This document shows, piece after piece, positions 60,201-64,000 of a stretch of DNA of 64,000 nucleotides (position 1 is the stretch's first letter; every line of letters begins with the position of its first letter). The notes under the pieces are model-generated. The model was not told where the DNA came from. It made no database searches and worked only from the letters and a program-made list of their open reading frames with translations. The DNA is from Culex pipiens pallens. Taxonomy: Eukaryota > Arthropoda > Insecta > Diptera > Culicidae. Location: the NCBI RefSeq assembly GCF_016801865.2, contig NC_068939.1, forward strand, positions 40,834,747 through 40,898,746, given 5' to 3'. The position numbers were made by a program, and so were the translations under genes.

Positions 60201-63200
60201 ATGCCCTTTTTTCGAGTTCACCAGCAGCAGCAGCAGCTAATTTGTAACAAATTCACTGCTTTGGCAACAAATGAGAATCTGTATGCCTCAGGGCAATTTT
60301 ACGCAATTGTTGGAGTAATTTCTCAGAATCATGAAGAAGTTTGATTTCAGCGAAATATTTGCAGTTTTTCGATATTTAAAAATAGTGACCATTCCACAGT
60401 GTTCGGAATGGCAAACTAAAGTGGAATAAATTGATGACTCCTTTATTTGACGTCCTAGCCAAATGGTGTCTTCAGAAGAGTTGTTGTTCTTGAAAAGGGA
60501 TATCTTTTGAAATTATTGACATACAGTGTGACGACCTTCCAGGGTGTCAACCAAAAACTAACTTTGTTGGATGACGTTGTAGGGCTTTGGTGTCTTCGCC
60601 AAAGTTGAGATATCTAAAAATAGACACCGATAAACACGGAGATATTTTCAGAAAATGTAGTTGAAAGTGTGTACTTTCAGGTGCATTGTTCGATTTAGCG
60701 CCAAAATGCGCAATTTTGTAAACATAGCCACTTTCATGAAATTTTATCCTCTACAACTTTGCCGAAGACACCAAAGCCCTACAACGTCATCCAACAAAGT
60801 TAGTTTTTGGTTGACACCCTGGAAAGTCGTCACCCTGTATGTCAATAACTTCTTTGTACTTGAAAAAAAAACTCTTCCGAAGACACCATTTGGCTAGGCC
60901 GTCAAATAAAGGAGTTAACAATTTATTTCACTTAACTTATGAAACATTCGTGAAATTTTCCAATCTCTTCGAAAACAATATTATCATTTTTTAAAATCAA
61001 GACTAACATTTCAAAAGGACCTACACATTCAATATTACGATCTTTTGAAATATTAGTCTTGATTTAAAAAATTCTAAAATATTGCTCTCGACCGGAAAAT
61101 TTCACGAATGTTTCATATTTTAACATTGAAAATCGGACCATTAGTTGCTGTGATATCGACATTAGACAATGGTGGGTTGTTTGGGTGAGATTTAGAAAAC
61201 ATCAATTTACCTGTTTTAAAACCTTTGCATGGCAATATCTCAGCAACTAACGGTCGTATCAACATAGTTAAAAAAACAAAATATAGAGAATTTTTTCAGC
61301 TTTTCAAAAATAATTTTATTCAAGGGTCAGCAAATATGCGCAATATTTACAAAAAAGTTACCTAAAAATGGCTTTAACTTGAAAGCGGTGCACTTAATGA
61401 AGATTTCACTAATGTACTTTTTGATTGCAAATTTAATTTAACATCGAAAAATGAAATTGAAAAAATTTTGCGACCAATATTTCGATTTTATGAAAAAATC
61501 AGTATTGATTCAAAAATTCATAACCCGGTCAAAGATTTTTTGCCCATTCTAGAAATTTCTGAAATGTTGGCATTTGATGTCCGCTAAAACATATCAGAAA
61601 ATGAAAAAAAAAAAAAGTGTTTTTTTGCAATTCAATTTTTAGTGACAAAAAGTTAAATTAAAAATCACTATTTTTTACCGTGTATCATTTTTATCTGTGT
61701 AGTCTTTATCCATACCTACAACTTTGCCGAAGACACCAAATCGATCAAAAAAAATTCTTCAAAAGATACAGATTTTTGAATTTTCATGCATCTTTTTTGT
61801 ATGGACAGCTGCCAAATTTGTAGGGAAAATTATGTGGACAAACAAATGATGCAAAATGGATATTTTGGACAAACCAAAGGCACCAAAAAATTTCAGACGG
61901 ATTAAAAAATACAAAAATGAAAATTAAAAAAACCATTTCCTAGAGAATTGCTCAAAGGCAAACTAAATACCAAAAAAAAAATCCCTGTCCATTTTGTATG
62001 ACAAGCCCGAAAAATTGTTTTGAATTGTTTATGGAAATACAGGTGATGCAAAACGGCTTCTTTTGAAATAGGGAGTGCATGGACAAAGTTTCATCCAGAT
62101 AATAAAAAAAAACCCAAACAAATAATGCGAGATGCTAGAGAATTATTCTTTAGGTGGATAGTTCTCTACAATATGTTTTTTTTGTCGCGATTTTTTTATT
62201 TTCTTTTATGATTTGGATGAAACTATGTCAAAAGAAGCAATTTTGCATCACTCGTTTTTCCATACAAGTCTCCATACAATTTTATGGGCTGCTCATACAA
62301 AATTTGTATGTAAATTCTGTATCGTGAGGAGAGATTTTCTGATCGATTTGGTGTCTTTGACAAAGTTGTTTGTTACGATTAGGACTTTTTAGAAAAAAAA
62401 ATTGACACGCGAAATAAAACGGAATTTTTAATTAAGTTTTTATCATTAAAAAAATTAATTCCCAAAATTTATCTTCGAAATTTTTCGAATTGTTTTAGGG
62501 GACTAATAATGACAAATTAAAAAAATCCGTGTTTTTTTTTATTTTTTTAATGTCGTGTTTTTTGTAAAATATCGAAAACATGGACAAAAAAGCTATTAAA
62601 ATTTTTTTAGAAAAAAAATCTAATTTGCATTTGAAAAGCACATTGTCGTATTTTTATTTTAGTAAATTGTACCTTTTTCAAGTTATACCTACTTGTATTT
62701 ATGAATGCTAGATTAATTTTTCGAAAGGTCCTATATGCATAGGAAAACCATGACTTATAGGTTGTTTTGAAAATATACTCTAGAATTTCGTTCTTTTCTT
62801 TTTGAATTTTAACAATACTTTTGGAAGAAAAGAAACTCTGTGAAAAATATCCTTGAAACGCTGACAAATTTCTGCAATTCTCTCTCTGGGACTTCGAAAA
62901 TCAGAAAATCTGGCAATTAATTTCTGAGATATAGCCTCACAAATAATTCGAATCGATGAGTTCAACTAAACCTTTGCCTGTATCATTGCAATAATCCCGA
63001 ATCTCGTTATTTTATTGGCATCTCATGGTGTATAACATTATATTGAATTATTTTATTTTCTCAGATTCGTGAAAAAACCACTGATATTTGTTAATATATT
63101 TTTTTATTGAAGTGAATTCCTCAAACTGTGCGAAAAATGCACAAGGGATGTTGGTTTGACATGTTTGACATAATATTACACTCTATTTTCCTAGCTTAGT

Positions 63201-64000
63201 ACTAGTAGCTTACATGACGTTGACTTACGAATGGCAGATTTTAACGAAAAAATGTCCAAGGTGCATTTTCCAATATAGTTTGACATTTTTCAGATTTTCC
63301 TGCATGTCACAAGGCTTGTCGGCATGCTTCATGCACACTTGCAATTTTAGCATTAAAGTGCAGCGATTTTACAACCTTTTCGTGAGGATTTAAAATGAAC
63401 AAACATCAGTTGAATTGATAGTCTTTTCATATCAAATCGAGTTATTTCCGACAAATACCTCTGATAATCTTAAATTCAATTCTGAATTCAACAAAATTGT
63501 TACAATAACAAATGTCAAGTTCTATCTAAAAGTATGTTTGAGAATATGCTAAATGCAAATTGTATTGATATCAAAAGTTTCTAAATTAAATTTTCATATT
63601 TCCACAGTGCTCAGTCCCGGGACTCTCGGACAACTACCTGGACATCAGCACCGGCAACGAGTACCAACCGCTGCCGGCCGTGATGGCCGTGAACCACTGC
63701 CACTCGGCGGCCTATCACCACCACCAGCAGCATCCCGCCTCGGGCGGCCCTCCACCCAGTTACGACACCGTGCTGGCCCAGGACAAAATGCATGCCGAGG
63801 TGGCCGCCCAGTGGAAGGAACTGGGCCTGAGCTATCCGACAAAGGGCGGGCTGTTGGGCCAAAAGCCGGAACTGCTGGAACCGACGGAATTCACCGACAT
63901 CCGCGAGGCCATCGACTGTCACAACTGTTGCCAGGTCGGCGGCGCCGGCGGAACCAGTCTGCAGGTGTACTGCCGTAACTGTGGCCAGTTTGTGGACGCG
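42113..64000 (+). CDS. Single-pass membrane protein with PPxY and paired CxxC, partial at the 3' end
   Basis: Joined from 42113-42294, 54964-55105 and 63608-64000, giving 239 residues and continuing past the window; phases match at both junctions. The N-terminus lacks a cleavable signal but has two N-glycosylation sequons (Asn19, Asn30), which suggests it faces out. Residues 57-78 form one membrane helix ending in CYCC, possibly palmitoylated, and basic HRNIKK follows, so the tail is probably cytosolic. The tail has a His-rich patch (about 138-150), a PPSY motif at 157-160 that could bind WW domains of Nedd4-type ubiquitin ligases, and C212-x2-C215...C230-x2-C233, a possible zinc site. Exon codons are GC-rich. 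I do not know the family; membrane adaptor or trafficking roles are guesses. Introns of 12669 and 8502 bp are full of palindromic repeats. Confidence 0.8.
42412..42645 (+). repeat. Decayed TTTTCAGCAC element
   Basis: A diverged, shortened copy: TTTGGCAATTCATTTGTGAA start, the GGAACTCGTTGCAAAACT landmark and a CTTTTTGCAACTT end. It lies at the start of intron 1 of the membrane protein gene. Confidence 0.45.
42717..43140. repeat. Mixed foldback fragment
   Basis: Starts GAGCAATTCCAGTCC like the left end of the FB5 element at 51326. It then has ACACTGGTTCAG..., matching 35970-36290, including the CCCCTGATTTTTCGG landmark near 43070. The joined origin suggests several overlapping insertions. Confidence 0.45.
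43502..44560. mobile_element. FB1, copy 5 (internally deleted)
   Basis: Ends GAGCAGTTCTC and GAGAATTGCT are both present, with the left arm almost to the middle. Most of the right arm is lost between about 44340 and the terminal 220 bp. Confidence 0.78.
45000..45115 (+). repeat. TTCGACCTTTTGTCC array
   Basis: About eight imperfect units of TTCGACCTTTTGTCC in roughly 115 bp. Noncoding low-complexity repeat. Confidence 0.7.
45116..46832. other. Intron 1 stretch without recognised elements
   Basis: Overlapping open frames on both strands (45172-45723 plus, 183 codons; 45231-45563 minus; 45785-46105 plus) lack motifs and sit in a moderately GC-rich block. A TATATA run occurs at 46016-46023. Nothing is identified. 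Confidence 0.35.
46833..46955. repeat. FB1 centre fragment
   Basis: Contains TTTTTTTTCGAAAAGATCC and GTTGCTGAGATATTGGGAAT, from the inner part of an FB1 arm. Confidence 0.5.
47039..47312 (-). repeat. Partial, diverged TTTTCAGCAC element
   Basis: Reverse orientation. Matches the 3' half of the family (AGTGCTGAAAAAATCATG, TTGCAACAAGTTGC). It ends in a CTGAAAAGTAGAATTTTCAG hairpin. Confidence 0.55.
47325..49042. mobile_element. FB1, copy 6 (both ends lost, split by an insertion)
   Basis: Starts mid-arm at ATCAAATGCCAACTTTTCAG, reaches the palindrome centre, is interrupted by a TTTTCAGCAC element (47890-48315), then runs along the right arm to CACCAAAAAAG near 49042. Outer ends are missing. Confidence 0.75.
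47890..48315 (-). repeat. TTTTCAGCAC element, copy 4 (nested in the FB1 centre)
   Basis: Reverse orientation, close match to 13178-13604. It sits at the symmetry centre of FB1 copy 6, between ACTAACATTTTAATAG and GTAATATTGAATGTTT. Confidence 0.78.
49145..49215. repeat. Poly-C with a CAGGGGAC fragment
   Basis: A poly-C run is followed by CAAAAAAATCAGGGGACAAA. This is the inverse of pieces at 36215-36290 and 43055-43110, so a small dispersed unit. Confidence 0.5.
49510..49945. mobile_element. Foldback family FB3, copy 2
   Basis: CTCGGAAAATTTCACATAAC on the left is mirrored by TTATGTGAAATTTTCTGAGG on the right. It also shares TTTTTCGACGCGCCA-type arms with 25498-25980. The 123-codon frame here spans the palindrome and is a by-product. 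Confidence 0.68.
49946..51007. other. Intron 1 stretch, mostly unique
   Basis: No supported gene. The 129-codon frame at 50045-50434 has no motif. A GC-richer patch lies near 50430-50490. Confidence 0.35.
51326..53284. mobile_element. Foldback FB5
   Basis: A palindrome centred near 52560, arms about 680 bp without the SINE. Landmarks on both arms include CATAAGTTTGCCTTTGACAG, ATACAGCGGTTT and AGGAGAGACATACCATCCTG with complements. About 100 bp at the left end (GAGCAATTCCAGCTCAAATC) lack a mirror. The left arm carries a SINE that the right arm lacks. Confidence 0.8.
51735..52137 (+). mobile_element. tRNA-derived SINE with Thr-like head, copy 2
   Basis: Starts with a tRNA-like unit (A-box GTGGCCGAATGGTTA, anticodon loop TTTGTAA giving TGT, B-box GGGTTCGATTC). 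A linker and a second, Val-like unit with AGGTCGTCAGTTCAAACAC follow, and a TTTGATTTGATTTTG tail. A 13-bp duplication ACCCTAAGATGTT flanks it (51722-51734 and 52138-52150). It is inserted in one arm of FB5. The tRNA-like part is followed by SINE body, so it is not a free tRNA gene. Confidence 0.87.
53596..53747. mobile_element. TA-flanked MITE, 152 bp
   Basis: CACTTAAAAAAAATAAAAGT and CACTGAAATAAAAAAATAGT (right end read inward) are inverted, with TA on both sides (53594-53595, 53748-53749). Inside, AAATTCCT.AATTCTAGGAATTTTG-type parts also mirror each other. Typical mariner-type MITE. Confidence 0.78.
53750..54963. other. End of intron 1, unique
   Basis: No repeat family is recognised apart from a poly-G run near 54428. 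Frames at 53745-54062 and 54270-54575 have no motif. Confidence 0.4.
54964..55105 (+). CDS. Exon 2 of the membrane protein gene (membrane helix)
   Basis: Acceptor CTTCTTCCACAG, donor GTGTGT. The first base completes Gly61; then AMLSVVITVVFFVCYCC, HRNIKK and a segment ending EIYSVEQ. The phase is 0 at its end. Confidence 0.82.
55106..55861. other. Start of intron 2, nothing recognised
   Basis: AT-rich toward the end. Short frames on both strands near 55116-55407 are mutual shadows without motif. Confidence 0.4.
55862..56922. mobile_element. Foldback FB6, nested palindromes
   Basis: Outer arms (about 55882-55980 and 56810-56915) mirror each other, with GCATGTAATATTGTATG-type sequence. Between them lie a second palindrome (about 56185-56795, GGACCACCCCCTCCATTTTTG and complement) and a third (55994-56179). 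Mirrored frames on both strands follow from the symmetry. Confidence 0.75.
55994..56179. repeat. Palindrome with a tRNA-like A-box in each arm
   Basis: Arms of about 75 bp (CAATCTGGAGAGAGTCATAT and complement) are separated by about 30 bp. The right arm reads GATAGCCGAGTTGGTTGGAG, similar to a tRNA gene start, but no full cloverleaf or B-box follows. Probably derived from the head of a SINE that became inverted. Confidence 0.5.
57190..57490. repeat. Unnamed dispersed repeat ending CTCAGTGAGGAAGG
   Basis: Has a CA-rich patch near 57375 and GATTCTGAGTCGATAGGTAT, which I associate with an abundant mosquito repeat without recalling its name. The end CTCAGTGAGGAAGG is the complement of CTTCCTCACTGAGG near 5051, so a related end is present there too. 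Confidence 0.4.
57670..58678. mobile_element. FB1, copy 7 (one arm plus far end)
   Basis: A full left arm from GAGCAGTTCTCTC to CAAACATTCAATG near the centre, then only the last 55 bp of the right arm (ATTAAAAAATAC...GAGAATTGC). Confidence 0.8.
58679..60418. other. Intron 2 stretch, mostly unique
   Basis: Nothing recognised. A (CAG)5 microsatellite lies near 60222-60236. GC-richer unique sequence at 59300-60250 could be regulatory. Confidence 0.4.
60419..60935. mobile_element. Foldback FB7
   Basis: A palindrome of about 517 bp centred near 60680. The arms share CCAAATGGTGTCTTC, AACCAAAAACTAACTTTGTT and GGGCTTTGGTGTCTTCG with complements. It directly abuts FB1 copy 8. Confidence 0.75.
60943..61953. 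mobile_element. FB1, copy 8 (right arm)
   Basis: Starts about 75 bp before the palindrome centre and runs through the whole right arm to GAGAATTGCTC at 61953. The left arm is otherwise missing. Confidence 0.78.
62158..62960. repeat. Diverged relative of one FB1 arm
   Basis: Keeps the order of FB1 landmarks in altered form: AGTTCTCTACAATAT, GCAATTTTGCATCACTCG, CTGATCGATTTGGTGTCTTT and a GAGATATAGCC near the end. This suggests an older subfamily. Confidence 0.5.
62961..63607. other. End of intron 2, nothing recognised
   Basis: AT-rich intronic DNA ending in the acceptor of exon 3. No repeat or frame of note. Confidence 0.4.
63608..64000 (+). CDS. Exon 3 of the membrane protein gene (cytosolic tail, cut by window edge)
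   Basis: Acceptor CATATTTCCACAG at 63607, open for 131 codons to the window end with strongly GC-rich third positions. It carries the His patch, PPSY and both CxxC pairs. The opposite-strand frames here are shadows. Confidence 0.82.

Noticed and set aside
63611..63922. Minus-strand frame opposite exon 3 of the membrane protein gene
   Set aside because: Shadow of the GC-rich plus-strand exon, which has an in-phase acceptor and clear motifs.

Overview
This is an eukaryotic, AT-rich, intron- and repeat-dominated window, most likely from a culicine mosquito (Culex is my best guess). The basis is a typical insect fused-lobes hexosaminidase with GC-rich coding exons, tRNA-derived SINEs with two tRNA-like units, Jockey-like gag remains, and a very high density of small DNA transposons and long inverted repeats. 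The organism is an inference; no database was searched. A 100-base run of N (5736-5835) marks an assembly gap.

Only two genes are well supported. (1) On the minus strand, five coding exons between 18251 and 10682 encode a complete 692-residue GH20 beta-N-acetylglucosaminidase of the fused lobes (fdl) type. All splice phases agree, and one 54-base intron is in frame and free of stops. (2) On the plus strand, three exons (42113-42294, 54964-55105, 63608 to the window edge) encode the first 239 residues of a single-pass membrane protein with a PPxY motif and a paired CxxC region. I do not recognise its family. Its introns are 12.7 and 8.5 kb. The two genes lie head to head, and about 24 kb of mostly repetitive DNA separates their first coding exons. 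Weaker candidates are a 111-codon minus-strand ORF at 41486-41821, a spliced fragment beside the gap (5836-6274), a GC-rich exon-like block at 34643-34758, and a broken gag with three zinc knuckles (7507-8544).

The rest is a mosaic of mobile DNA. The dominant family, here called FB1, is a palindrome of about 1.93 kb with arms of about 0.95 kb and GAGCARTTCTC-like ends. It has two nearly intact copies (15418-17340, 30839-32769) and at least six halves or deleted copies. Other long palindromes (FB2 to FB8) occur at 14442, 25498, 29332, 37551, 39134, 49510, 51326, 55862 and 60419. Elements recognisable by target-site duplications include two hAT-like copies with perfect 8-bp duplications (2972-4423 and 35594-37257), a TTAA-flanked MITE (6980-7227), TA-flanked MITEs (9304-9540, 20622-20988, 53596-53747, and the host element at 51010-53543), and two SINEs with 13-bp duplications (24261-24675 and 51735-52137). 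Several are nested, up to three deep. A roughly 430-bp element rich in TTTTCAGCAC-type motifs recurs four times nearly complete, three of them inside foldback elements.

Both genes carry such palindromes in introns. If spliced-out introns persist, these would make long hairpin RNAs. That is inference only. I did not find a convincing novel multi-gene system. The most notable features are the palindrome families, the in-frame fdl intron and the unrecognised membrane protein.
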